The notes beneath the pieces are model-generated. The model saw only the letters and a program-made list of their open reading frames with translations. It made no database searches and was not told the DNA's origin. Of a DNA stretch of 64,000 nucleotides, positions 44,398-52,892 are shown in pieces. Both the position numbers and the translations under genes were made by a program. Position 1 is the first letter of the stretch. Each line of letters starts with the position of its first letter. Origin of the DNA: Trebonia kvetii (GTDB lineage Bacteria; Actinomycetota; Actinomycetes; Streptosporangiales; Streptosporangiaceae); contig NZ_RPFW01000001.1 in NCBI RefSeq assembly GCF_007827045.1, positions 658,519 to 722,518 on the forward strand, written 5' to 3'.

Positions 44398-45672
44398 GTG
44401 CCCGACATGGAAGACTCGGGTACTGCCCTTACACGGCGCGGCCGGGAGTGCCAGGTGGAAGCGACCGAGATCCTGCAAGCTCTCTTTGCTGCTGACGCTG
44501 CCAGTGATCCTTACCCCCGCTATGCGGACCTGCTCGCGACCGGCGAGGTCTGCCATCCGACGCAGTGGTCGTCGGTCGTCGTGTTTGGTTACGCCGCCAT
44601 CGAGTCGGTCCTGCGTGATCCCGTGTTCGAGGTGCAGGGTGACACCGGGCTCGACGAGATCTTTCCGGCGTGGCGCGAGCACCCGTCGATGAGCAAAAAC
44701 TCCGTCATTGACCTGAACGGCGGCGAGCACACGAGGGTTCGCGGCCTGATGTCGCGGGCCTTCAGCCGCCGCCGGGTGGAAAGCCTGGCGCCGGCGATCG
44801 CCGCGACGACCGCCAGCCTGCTCGACGACATGGCCGACCGAGGCAGCGGCGGCGAGCCGGTTGACTTCGTGGCGCAGTTCGCCTTTCTGCTGCCGGTCAT
44901 CGTGATCTGCGACCTGGTCGGGATACCGCAGGCGGACCGCGAGACCTTCCGGCCGCTCGCCGAAGACCTCGTCGCCGGCCTCATCGGCGAGCGGCGCCGG
45001 GCAGAGGACGCGGTCGCGCTCGCGGACGACGCAACGGTTCGGCTCAATGACTACTTCACCGCCCTCGCCGGCGAGCGCCGCAAGCATCCCCGCGACGACC
45101 TGCTCAGCCAGCTGGTGCACGTTCACGACGTCGGCGACGGCCGGCTGAGCGACGCCGAGTTGCATGACAACCTGCGCACGCTTGTGATAGCCGGATTCCT
45201 GACCACCACCCACCTTCTCAGTAACGGGCTGGCGCTCCTGCTGTCCGACCCTCACCTAGCCGCGGCCATGCGGGAGGCCGAGATCGCAGTCGCGGACTTC
45301 GTGGAGGAAACCCTGCGCTACGAAGCGCCCGTCCAAATGACGGTCCGGCGCGCAGCGGCGCCGGCCGAGCTCGGCGGCATTCAGGCGGCCGCTGGCACCC
45401 AGATACTCCTGCTGATCGGCGTCGGAAACCGAGATCCGCGCAGGTTCGCCAGTCCGGACCGCTTCGACCCGCGCCGGTCAGACGCCGGCGCGCTGAGCTT
45501 CGGTGGGGGCCCGCACTTCTGCCTCGGTGCGGCGCTGGCTCGGATGGAGGCGGCGATCGCGTTCCCGGAGCTGCTCGCGCGATTCCCCGCCATAGCATCG
45601 GCAGGCGAGGCGCGGCGGGTACCGGGGCCGGCCTTCCGCGGCTTCGAAAGCCTGCCAGTCACCGTCGCCTGA
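44398..45672 (+). CDS. Cytochrome P450
   Basis: A 424-residue soluble bacterial P450. Helix-I oxygen motif IAGFLTTTHLL (acid-alcohol pair replaced by Thr-Thr), K-helix EETLR, heme loop SFGGGPHFCLGAALARME with Cys ligand. This is a CYP107/CYP105-like layout. The start is uncertain: GTG 44398 or ATG 44407. It needs ferredoxin partners, and none is encoded nearby. Same strand as the CoA ligase and reductase, 36 bases downstream, so a shared small-molecule pathway is plausible. Confidence 0.87.
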   Translation: MPDMEDSGTALTRRGRECQVEATEILQALFAADAASDPYPRYADLLATGEVCHPTQWSSVVVFGYAAIESVLRDPVFEVQGDTGLDEIFPAWREHPSMSKNSVIDLNGGEHTRVRGLMSRAFSRRRVESLAPAIAATTASLLDDMADRGSGGEPVDFVAQFAFLLPVIVICDLVGIPQADRETFRPLAEDLVAGLIGERRRAEDAVALADDATVRLNDYFTALAGERRKHPRDDLLSQLVHVHDVGDGRLSDAELHDNLRTLVIAGFLTTTHLLSNGLALLLSDPHLAAAMREAEIAVADFVEETLRYEAPVQMTVRRAAAPAELGGIQAAAGTQILLLIGVGNRDPRRFASPDRFDPRRSDAGALSFGGGPHFCLGAALARMEAAIAFPELLARFPAIASAGEARRVPGPAFRGFESLPVTVA

Positions 45673-45758
45673 CCGGCGGTCCGCCCGCTTAGTGGACACC
45701 AACGGAACCGGGGCGGGCGCCAGCTTCGTCCAAGGCACGAGAGCGGAGGGCAGCTGCG

Positions 45759-46139
45759 ATGAGGACGCTGGGCGGCACGGTTCTGAGCGTCGCCGGCGTG
45801 GCGCTCATTGTGGCGGGGTGCTCCGGGGGTACTGCGGCGGGACCCACCGGGACCGTGCAGGGGAGGCTTCTAGCGTATCCAGGGCCCATGCCCTCGAACG
45901 GGAAGCCGCCGGCCAACCCGGTGGCAGGGACGGTCACATTCACGGACAAGAGCGGGCACACGGTGACCGTCACCGTCGGCGCCTCAGGGAGGTTCACCGT
46001 CCGCCTCGCCGCGGGGAACTACACCGCACTGCTCGCTCCGACGAGACTGGCGCCGGCGCGGGAGAACATCCGCGTGCAGGCCAACCGGACGCTGACGATA
46101 AATGTCCTGTGCTCATGGGACTCAGGTGACTGCGGCTAG
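45759..46139 (+). CDS. Small lipoprotein with beta-sandwich domain, paralogue 2
   Basis: A 126-residue lipoprotein: SVAGVALIVAGCSGG gives a clear lipobox (Cys near residue 21). The domain VAGTVTFTDKSGHTVTVTVG, SGRFTVRLAAGNYTALLAP parallels the protein at 27012-27416. It ends with a Cys-containing tail (CSWDSGDCG). GAGGGCAG precedes the ATG. The function is unknown. Confidence 0.65.
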   Translation: MRTLGGTVLSVAGVALIVAGCSGGTAAGPTGTVQGRLLAYPGPMPSNGKPPANPVAGTVTFTDKSGHTVTVTVGASGRFTVRLAAGNYTALLAPTRLAPARENIRVQANRTLTINVLCSWDSGDCG

Positions 46140-46200
46140 GTCACGTGAAATCGCCCTGCATCTGAAACGTCGTCTCTGGTCCTCGACGACGGCGTGAACC

Positions 46201-47064
46201 GTGTTGGACGTCTGGCCGTTGTCTTGGGTGAGTGGCGGAGATTGGGCGCGATATTGGGCGGCAGCGGTGCGGATCGACCAACCGGACGAGGACGGCGGCC
46301 GGGCGGACGACGCTGACACGCCCGATGCGCCTGATGCGGAGGGCGCTGCCGGCTCGCGTCTCGGGGACCGCGAGCGGGCGGTGCCCGCCGCCTCGGGCGC
46401 CTCGGCCGACTCGGCGGACTCGGGCGGGGAGCACGAGGCGTACCGCGCCAGGGTGGATGCCGTCTTCCGGGCGCATGCGATCGACCAGGCTTACGATCGG
46501 GTCCGGGAGATCGAGCGCGGTATTGTCACGCCGGCCATGAAGCGGATCGAGGCCGAGGATCCGGAACGGCGGTTGGCCGGGCTCGAGCACAGCCTCAAGG
46601 GCAAGGACCGGCTCACCGAGAAGGTGGACAACTGGATGAGCGCCCAGGCCAATCTGACGGCAGCGGACGCGATCAGGCTGGTCAAGGATGCAATCCGCTA
46701 TACCTTCCTGTACGAAGAAACGGCTTACTCGGCAGGCGTGCAGGCGGACTGTGATCGACTTGAATCGTCAGGCTTCAGACCAGTCGATCGGCAGAATTCC
46801 TGGGAAGACGATCAATATAAGGGAATCAACGGCAGATGGCGGGAACCAGAATCTGGGATGCTGTTTGAGGTGCAGTTCCATACGCAGGAAAGCCTCGACG
46901 CAAAGGAGCTCACGCACTCGGCCTATGAGCGTATCCGCGATACGAAGACGCCGCCCGACGAGGTCAGACGGCTGAAGGAGTACCAACGCGACGTTTGCGC
47001 GGGAATCACGATCCCGCCAGGGGCAACAGAGATTCCGGACTACAACCATCTGCAGGGGACCTGA
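46201..47064 (+). CDS. RelA/SpoT-fold nucleotidyltransferase-like toxin domain protein
   Basis: 287 residues from a GTG. Residues 1-80 are Asp/Ala-rich and probably disordered. Residues about 85-287 resemble a RelA/SpoT-type domain: LEHSLKGKDRLTEKV, ADAIRLVKDAIRYTFLYEE, DDQYKGINGRW, GMLFEVQFHTQESLDAKELTHSAYE, the last matching the EVQIRT block of alarmone synthetases. It lacks an HD hydrolase or ACT domain. Domains like this occur at the ends of secreted polymorphic toxins. It overlaps the next gene by one base (TGATG), which suggests a toxin-immunity pair. The true N-terminus may differ. Confidence 0.6.
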   Translation: MLDVWPLSWVSGGDWARYWAAAVRIDQPDEDGGRADDADTPDAPDAEGAAGSRLGDRERAVPAASGASADSADSGGEHEAYRARVDAVFRAHAIDQAYDRVREIERGIVTPAMKRIEAEDPERRLAGLEHSLKGKDRLTEKVDNWMSAQANLTAADAIRLVKDAIRYTFLYEETAYSAGVQADCDRLESSGFRPVDRQNSWEDDQYKGINGRWREPESGMLFEVQFHTQESLDAKELTHSAYERIRDTKTPPDEVRRLKEYQRDVCAGITIPPGATEIPDYNHLQGT

Positions 47065-47318
47065 TGCCAACGAAGATCACTTACTTCGCGTTCGTCAACG
47101 AGTTCAGCAGTAAAGAGCGTCCCGGTGGAGTCGTCAGGCGGACCGAGTCGGAGGAAGGCGAGTACGACGAGGCCTTCACCCGCAGCCTCGTCTGGGAACG
47201 CACCCCGTTGCTGTACTCCTTCGAACGCGGAAACCGCGACAGCGTGTTCTACGAGATCACCGAGGACGAGGCCAACCAGATCGTCGAACGCATCCGCCGC
47301 ATCGTCGCCGGCGAGTAG
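47064..47318 (+). CDS. Small partner/immunity-like protein
   Basis: An 84-residue acidic protein: MPTKITYFAFVNEFSSKERP, then WERTPLLYSFERGNRDSVFY, then EITEDEANQIVERIRRIV. No named family is recognised. Its size, charge, coupling to the RelA/SpoT-like gene (stop TGA and start ATG share an A) and lack of signal peptide fit a cytosolic immunity protein or antitoxin. An alternative is a non-toxic accessory. Confidence 0.6.
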   Translation: MPTKITYFAFVNEFSSKERPGGVVRRTESEEGEYDEAFTRSLVWERTPLLYSFERGNRDSVFYEITEDEANQIVERIRRIVAGE

Positions 47319-47506
47319 CCAGAATACGCGGGTCGCTGGAATTAATGAAATTTCGTGCTACGAGGCAGGCGTGTCGGTCATTCCCGTCAAACTGATGTTT
47401 GCCTATTATTGGCTACACAGCCCGTGAATATGGGCGGGTCGCCGTGGTGCTCGAACACCGACGGCGACCCTAGATCACCTCAACCAGTCGAACCTGGAGG
47501 ATGACC

Positions 47507-47671
47507 ATGGGTTCTATTGTCACCGAGACAGCGCGCTCGCGCTGGGACAGGCTCACGTCGGCAACGTTCGAGCAGATGAAGACGGCGCTGGCGTTCCTGA
47601 GCGCCTTCAGCCCGGACGAGTTCGATCACGCGATGGACGTGGCGCAATCCGGGGTGCGCGCCGCGCAGTAG
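47507..47671 (+). CDS. 54-residue unrecognised protein
   Basis: A short open frame with a very good start: CTGGAGG 6 bases before the ATG at 47507. It is helical throughout: ARSRWDRLTSATFEQMKTALAFLSAFSPDEFDHAMD. There is no export signal and no known family. It could be a small regulatory peptide. It lies after the toxin-like pair but with a gap of 188 bases. Confidence 0.5.
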   Translation: MGSIVTETARSRWDRLTSATFEQMKTALAFLSAFSPDEFDHAMDVAQSGVRAAQ

Positions 47672-47741
47672 TTGATCGTTTCTTAGGTTCGCGCCGGCGC
47701 CTTCGCCAGATTCCGGGGAGGCGCCGGTGGCGTGTGTTGAA

Positions 47742-47765
47742 GTAGCTCAACCCGTTCGGAACCGA
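47742..47765 (+). repeat. CCGTTCGG intergenic element, copy D
   Basis: GTAGCTCAACCCGTTCGGAA, between the 54-residue protein and the broken YhcG gene. Same core as copies A-C. Confidence 0.45.
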
Positions 47766-47864
47766 TAAGGGAATTGTAAGAAGCGCTGGGCGCCGAATTG
47801 GCGAAACTGGACCGCGCCGCGGCCTAGCGTTTGCTCAATGCCAGGGGTGAGCGGGCGGAGATTC

Positions 47865-48902
47865 ATGAGCGATTCAATCGTTGCCGCGACCGAGTATGAC
47901 GAGTTGCTTGATTCCATTAAGCGGACTCTTGCGGCTGGACAGCTTCGTGCGGCGCGGGCAGCCAACAACGTCCTCGTCGAGACCTATTGGCAGATCGGCC
48001 GGGACATCGTCCATCGGCAGCAGGAGCAAAGCTGGGGCGCTCGCGTGATCGAGGGATTGTCTGCGGTTCTGCGGACGGCGCACCCCGACGTGCGCGGACT
48101 CTCCGCCCGCAACTTGCGGTACATGGTGGCACCCGCCACCCGGTGGCCAACAGGAATTGTGCAATGCGGCGTTGCACAATTGCCGTGGAGCTCGGTGGCG
48201 ACGCTGCTAGACGGCTGCCAGGACCGGGACCTCGGAGTTCTACGCCGGGCGCGCCGCGGACGAGGGATGGACCCGGGGCGTGCTGCAGTCGATGATCGCG
48301 AGCCGGTTGCACGAGCGGTCACAGCCCACGCTCACGACCTTCGACCGCGCGGTCCCGCAGGCAGACAGGGATGCGGTGCAGGGGATCGTGCAGACCCGTT
48401 CGTCCTCGACTTCCTTGCCGCCGACCCGGTGCGAGAACGTGACCTGTCCAAGGCACTCACTGACAACCTTGCTCGGTTTCTGCGCGAGCTCGGGACCGGG
48501 TTCGCGTTCGTGGGCGCCGAGGTGCCGGTGCAATGCGGAGAGCGGGAGTTCTTTCTCGACCTGCTCTTCTATCACTGCAGGCTGCATCGGTAAGTGGTGT
48601 TCGAGTTGAAGCTCGGGCGCTTCGAGCCGGAGTACGTCGGCAAGCCGAACTTCTACGTGCAGCTTGTCGATGATCACCTGCGCGACCAGGTGCACGACGA
48701 TCCCACGCTTGGCATGCTGCTGGTTGTCGGGCGCGATGATGTAACGGTGGAGGTGGCACTGCGTGGGGTTAGGACGCCGCTGGCTGTTACCGAGTGGCGG
48801 CGGTTGCCTGCGAAGGTGCGGCAGGCGCTGCCGTCTGCCGAAGACCTCAGCGCCACCATGGCCCGCACAGTCCGTACAGTCGAATCCGCGGCGGTACGCT
48901 GA
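47865..48902 (+). pseudogene. YhcG-type (DUF1016, PDDEXK) nuclease gene, inactivated
   Basis: The pieces of a DUF1016 nuclease lie in three frames. N-domain from ATG 47865: TYWQIGRDIVHRQQEQSWG and GLSARNLRYM. The middle (EFYAGRAADEGWTRGVLQSM) needs a frame change near 48230. DPFVLDFLAADPVRERDL needs another near 48388. The nuclease core FFLDLLFYHCRLHR is then cut by TAA (48591-48593) before VVFELKLGRFEPEYVG. Two shifts and a stop make this a clear pseudogene. YhcG proteins are linked to defence and toxin functions. Confidence 0.85.
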
Positions 48903-49173
48903 TCCACCCGGTCCCGGTTTGCCGGAGCAAGCGAGCATCATCTGCCGGGAGGATGTCACGGTGGAGGCGTCGTTGTGCGCCTGGCACCATCTCGCGCTTC
49001 ATGATCCAAGCGACTGGGCACTACCGCCGCTCGTTCAAGTGTCATCGACCTGAGGAACAGCTGCTGAGCCGCTGAATCCATGGCCTTTAGGGGCTACTTG
49101 ATGAGAGCGAGGGCGTCATGGATTTTGCCGCAGGAGTCAGCGTTCTGGAGCGTTCCGAAGATCCGCAACCAGG

Positions 49174-49923
49174 TCAGTCCCACCAGAATGTCCAGCCGGG
49201 CGTGTCCACCAGGGCCGCCGCGAGCTGCTCAACGTCCATCGGCCCCAGGCCGAGGTATTCGTCGGCGAAAGCCCTATGCTCGGCGGCGATCCTGCGCGCG
49301 GCTTTGAGGGTGTGCGGCGGCCGTTCAACCAGGAGCCGGATCGCGGCACCGGGGCCGATCTGCACCAGCCTCGCGCCGAAACGCCTCTCAAAGGAGCGCA
49401 GCACGGAGCCGATCCACACCCCGTTGCGATGGTCCATGAGATCACTGAAGGCGACCCAGCCGACCGCCGCCGGCACATCGGCCGGCCGTGCCGCCGGCAC
49501 CAGCCCGATGTGCGCCGCCTGGAACCAGCCGAGCGCCGCCGTGAGCGTGGCCACCGGAAGTGCGGCGCCTTCCGCCGGGGCGAGGTCGGACTCCTTCCCA
49601 GGGGGCGGGCCTGCTGCATCGTCATGCACTGCCCACGAGTCCGCGAGAACCTCCACCGCGCTCAGGCCGTCGATCTCGCCGGGATCAACGCCGCCGGTGA
49701 AGAAGAAGTCCGCGAGGTTATCTTCCGGGTCGAGCAGCACCGGCACCAGGCCCGAGTCCGTGTGCAGGTCGCGCAGCGCCGCCCACACCCGCCCGGGCTC
49801 AGCAACGGGGTCTTCGGTCACCCAGGCGACCGGTTCTTCGTCTTCGGTGATAATCCGCCTGCCCGCCGGTAGCCGCACCGGGCCGAGCGAGAACTCTCCG
49901 TCTTCAGGAAGCCTGGCCGCCAT
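49174..49923 (-). CDS. DUF4253 protein
   Basis: A 249-residue protein whose C-terminal half is DUF4253: WFQAAHIGLVPAARPADVPAAVGWVAFSDLMDH, SVLRSFERRFGARLVQIG, LVERPPHTLKAARRIAAEHRAFADE. The N-terminal half has the usual LPAGRRIITEDEEPVAWV start of the family. No function is known. It stands alone between the broken nuclease gene and a 300-base gap. Confidence 0.82.
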   Translation of the reverse strand: MAARLPEDGEFSLGPVRLPAGRRIITEDEEPVAWVTEDPVAEPGRVWAALRDLHTDSGLVPVLLDPEDNLADFFFTGGVDPGEIDGLSAVEVLADSWAVHDDAAGPPPGKESDLAPAEGAALPVATLTAALGWFQAAHIGLVPAARPADVPAAVGWVAFSDLMDHRNGVWIGSVLRSFERRFGARLVQIGPGAAIRLLVERPPHTLKAARRIAAEHRAFADEYLGLGPMDVEQLAAALVDTPGWTFWWD

Positions 49924-50225
49924 GCCGCAACAACCCCCGCCTTGATCAGTGCCCGAAGATACTCCAGTTCACCGTGCGCCGCGCCTGCCCACTGCTCCAC
50001 GACCGCGGCGAGATTGCGAAACCCCGAGCTTAGTGCGCAAATCCCGCGCGCGCAGCCGACAAACCACCAGGTCACAGCATCACGGCTGCGCCAACTCCAA
50101 TCGGATGATAAAAGTCAGGTGACAGGGCCGCGGCACTGGCCGACCACTAGGATAAGTGAGTGAGGCTGAGTGCTAAGGGCGCGTTATGCAGATGGACCAT
50201 GAAACCATAATCGCATGGACAGTGC
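49924..50225. other. 302-base gap, nothing recognised
   Basis: Between the DUF4253 start and a minus-strand ORF stop. It must hold the DUF4253 promoter. No repeat or RNA gene was seen. Confidence 0.4.
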
Positions 50226-50498
50226 TCACTCGGCGCCTCCGGCTTGGCTAATTATGGCGTCGAGTTCTTCGTCTGACAGGCCATCTAGGAGGCGGGCGCC
50301 TGTGATGAATGTTACACGCAGATAGAGCTTGCGTGCCCATTCTGAGCGAGCCATTGTCCCATCGTATTTCAAGACGGCAAGCGCAAGCCGGCGGACAAGC
50401 GCGCGGTTCCGGGCAAGCGCGGTACGCTCAAGCAAACCGACCAATTCGTCCTCAGCAAGCAGGGCAGGGGCCCAGCGCCTTGGCCAGCTGCTGAACAA
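50226..50498 (-). CDS. Unrecognised helical protein, head to head with AbiEii-like gene
   Basis: About 90 residues from a TTG: AEDELVGLLERTALARNRALVRRLALAVLKYDGTMARSEW, then FITGARLLDGLSDEELDAIISQ. The composition is protein-like and strongly helical, but no family is recognised. The frame stays open further upstream only because it mirrors the nucleotidyltransferase gene on the other strand. It could be a small partner of that gene or a remnant. Confidence 0.35.
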   Translation of the reverse strand: MFSSWPRRWAPALLAEDELVGLLERTALARNRALVRRLALAVLKYDGTMARSEWARKLYLRVTFITGARLLDGLSDEELDAIISQAGGAE

Positions 50499-50507
50499 GA
50501 GCCTGGC

Positions 50508-51239
50508 TTGATCGAGCTGCCGCTGGCGAGCCCGGTCGACCAACTCTGGCACGCCCTCCTCGACCTGTCCGAGCGCCTGACCGTGCCGTGGACTCTCGTC
50601 CGCGGGCAGATGGTGCTGCTGAACGCCCTCGAGCACAGCCAGGCCCCACTCGAGCCCAGCCAGGACGGCGACGTCGTCGCCGAGCTCCGCGCCGACCACG
50701 GGGCCCTCATCCAGGCCGTCCGCCAGCTGTACGCACTCGGCTTCACACTCGACAGCATCAGCACTGATGGCCTCGCCCACCGGTCCGCACGCCCGGCGGA
50801 GCCACGGCCCGTCCTTATCGACCTCCTGGCGCCCGACGGTCTCGGGGCGCGCGCCAACCTGACGACCAGCCCGCCCGGGCGCACCGTCCAGGTGCCAGGC
50901 GGCACTCAGGCACTCAGCAGGACCGAGCAGGTGACCGTCGTCCACCAAGGCCGGCACGGCCAAGTCCCGAGGCCGACGCTGCTCGGTGCGATCATTATTA
51001 AAGCTGCGGCGGCGGACCTGCCCAGCCCGGCACGGCACCACCGGGACCTGGCGCTGCTCTGCTCCCTGGTCGAAGACCCGTTCAGCCTCAGCGAACAGGT
51101 CACGAGCAAGGACCGGCAGCGACTCCGGAAGGCCACCGTGCTCGCCGACAACACCAACCCCGCATGGTCTCTCGTTCCTGCCGCGATCAGAGGCCAAGGC
51201 CAGATCACGTATCGCATCCTGGCAGCCGCCCTCCCGTGA
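50508..51239 (+). CDS. AbiEii-like nucleotidyltransferase
   Basis: 243 residues from a TTG. The pattern LWHALLDLSERLTVPWTLVRGQMVLLNALEHSQ, then QDGDVVAELRADHGAL, is a nucleotidyltransferase core of the AbiEii/AbiGii-like type (G-x-M-x-L then D-x-D-like, here DGDVV). It continues VDLLAPDGLG-like and RPTLLGAIIIKAAA, as in actinobacterial members. These are toxin-like enzymes that modify tRNA or proteins in TA/abortive-infection systems. No classical AbiEi antitoxin is adjacent, so its role is open. The start is weakly supported. Confidence 0.6.
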   Translation: MIELPLASPVDQLWHALLDLSERLTVPWTLVRGQMVLLNALEHSQAPLEPSQDGDVVAELRADHGALIQAVRQLYALGFTLDSISTDGLAHRSARPAEPRPVLIDLLAPDGLGARANLTTSPPGRTVQVPGGTQALSRTEQVTVVHQGRHGQVPRPTLLGAIIIKAAAADLPSPARHHRDLALLCSLVEDPFSLSEQVTSKDRQRLRKATVLADNTNPAWSLVPAAIRGQGQITYRILAAALP

Positions 51240-51260
51240 GGAGCGGAAATTTGCGGGTGG

Positions 51261-51308
51261 TAAGTCGGCCGCAACCGTTCGGGATGATCGAATTTGCTCT
51301 TCCCGAAC
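51261..51308 (+). repeat. CCGTTCGG intergenic element, copy E, with stem
   Basis: TAAGTCGGCCGCAACCGTTC then GGGAT. Here GTTCGGG (51277-51283) pairs perfectly with CCCGAAC (51302-51308) across an 18-base AT-rich loop, the clearest secondary structure among the copies. Confidence 0.5.
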
Positions 51309-51421
51309 AATCCCGGCTGCTTCTCCGTGTCAGATGACTAAGTCGAACCTTGCGGCGCTCTACCGCTTGATCCCTGGTATAGGCCCTGCAGCCCGACGAC
51401 GTAGAACGTCAGGGAGTTCGC

Positions 51422-52059
51422 ATGAGACCCATCACCGTACGTCGCCTGGGTTCGGCCGCGGCAGCAGTGGCGGCAGGCCTGGCGGCGACCGTCCTGGCTG
51501 GCTGCGGCAGTTCGCCCGCCGTGCCGGGCGCCCGCAGCACCGTGCCGACCCCCGCCTTGGTCGGCGGCCCAGTAGTGTCCGCCATCACCGGCCCGGCATC
51601 CGCTGCGCCATCGGCGTGTTCCCTCCTGCGGCCGGCCGACGTCCTTGCCGTGGCCGCGACGTTCCGCGGCGCAGCGATCAGCATTGACGGCCACAACCAG
51701 GCGAGCCAGCCCCCGCTGGGCAAGTGCGGCTTCAACCAGAAGGGCGTGTTCGCCTCCGCCGACGGCATGGTGACGACGCTGTCCGGCGACCAGTGGGCTC
51801 AGCTGACCGTCGTCGCTGACGGGAATGACATCGGCGACTACAGCCCCGACGGCCCGTGATCCACGGCCTAGGCAACGGCGCCTACTCGGACCCGGGGACC
51901 GATACCGTCGTGGTCCTGGTGAGCGGGAACGTGTTCCAAGTCGTCGACGACGTGCCGGTCAACATCAGCATCTACCCCGACCTGGCTGCCGCACGCCAGC
52001 AGGCCGCCACTGCCCTCGCCGCCAGGATCCTCAGCCACATGCAGCCAGCTGCCCAGTGA
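51422..52059 (+). pseudogene. Lipoprotein gene split by a one-base deletion
   Basis: The first frame (51422-51859) encodes a lipoprotein: LAATVLAGCGSSP signal with lipobox, then ACSLLRPADVLAVAATF and KCGFNQKG, reminiscent of DUF3558-like secreted proteins. It ends at TGA in NDIGDYSPDGP. The next frame carries on the same fold, VIHGLGNGAYSDPGTDTVVVLVSG ... VNISIYPDLAAARQQAATAL, to 52059. One extra C in the CCC run at 51853-51855 would restore a 212-residue protein. It is either a real frameshift or a sequencing error. Confidence 0.65.
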
Positions 52060-52070
52060 GACAGCCGCCA

Positions 52071-52092
52071 GGGGCCGACGGCTCCGTCGCCC
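52071..52092. terminator. Stem-loop between convergent genes
   Basis: GG-C-CGACGG-CT-CCGTCG-C-CC (52073-52092) forms a tight hairpin with one C:C mismatch, between the lipoprotein stop and the convergent oxidoreductase stop. Confidence 0.5.
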
Positions 52093-52120
52093 GTCGAGTT
52101 CCGGCAGGGAGGGTTCCCGT

Positions 52121-52822
52121 TCAGTAGCCGATCGTGAAGCGGCGCTGGACGAAGCGCGGCAGTTCAGCCTCGTCGATCACGGCGATGGCCGCGTCCTCGG
52201 CGGAGATGCGGCTGCGCCCATCCGCGTCCAGGACCGGCTGGTCGGTGCCGACCCGGAACCGGCCGGTGCGCTCGCCAGGGGCGATCTCGATAGCAGGACT
52301 GAAATAGGTCCACAGGCGGTTGGAGGCGCGCAAGATGCCGAGCGCGTCCCCGTGGCCGCGCATCACTGCGGCGTACTCCCTGGGCAGCCCGAACTGGTCT
52401 AGCGCCTGATCGATGAGCTCGCCGGAGTCGGTGAACACCAGCCCCGGCCTGACCTCAAGGCTCGCGGCGCCGCCGATGACGATGAGGCGGGTTCTGGGGT
52501 GGCTGTCCAGGGCTGCCAGCAGCGCTGTGGCGGCCCGGGTGTAGGCCTTGGGGTCAGCGATGGCCAGCGCCAGGCTGCCGGTGATGTCCCTGGTGCCGTT
52601 GCCAGGCCCGAATGCGCTGATCAGCACATCCAGGCCGGGCAGGACCGCGCTGATACCCGTGGCATCCAGGATGTCGATGCTCTTCCAGGTGACGTTCTCC
52701 CTGCTGTCCTCGATCTTCGTGGCGTCGCGGCTGAATGCCGTGACGCGATGTCCGCGGCTGAGCGCCTCGGTGACGATTCGGCTGCCGATGGTGCCGGTTG
52801 CGCCGATGACTCCGATCTGCAT
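52121..52822 (-). CDS. NAD(P)H-binding atypical SDR
   Basis: A 233-residue protein of the NAD(P)-binding Rossmann (SDR_a5/NmrA-like) type. MQIGVIGATGTIGSRIVTEALSRGHRVTAFSRD gives the TGxxGxxG loop; IDILDATGISAVLPGLDVLISAFGPG follows. The family includes regulatory and isomerase-like members of unknown activity. ATG 52822 fits the first beta strand. It is probably co-transcribed with the MFS gene upstream on the same strand (gap about 70 bases). Confidence 0.8.
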   Translation of the reverse strand: MQIGVIGATGTIGSRIVTEALSRGHRVTAFSRDATKIEDSRENVTWKSIDILDATGISAVLPGLDVLISAFGPGNGTRDITGSLALAIADPKAYTRAATALLAALDSHPRTRLIVIGGAASLEVRPGLVFTDSGELIDQALDQFGLPREYAAVMRGHGDALGILRASNRLWTYFSPAIEIAPGERTGRFRVGTDQPVLDADGRSRISAEDAAIAVIDEAELPRFVQRRFTIGY

Positions 52823-52892
52823 TAGATTCTCCCTGTTCACGGGCGAGTGATGGTCGGTACCTAGCTCGAAAAGCTGGGGGTTCTGGCACCGC

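Noticed and set aside
48155..48181. Perfect 10-bp inverted repeat AATTGTGCAA/TTGCACAATT
   Set aside because: It falls inside the broken YhcG coding region, where the peptide IVQ...VAQL explains both arms by codon choice. No regulatory context.
48902..49173. Plus-strand open frames after the YhcG remnant
   Set aside because: Short, start-poor, and without domain-like sequence. Part of them is antisense to the DUF4253 gene.
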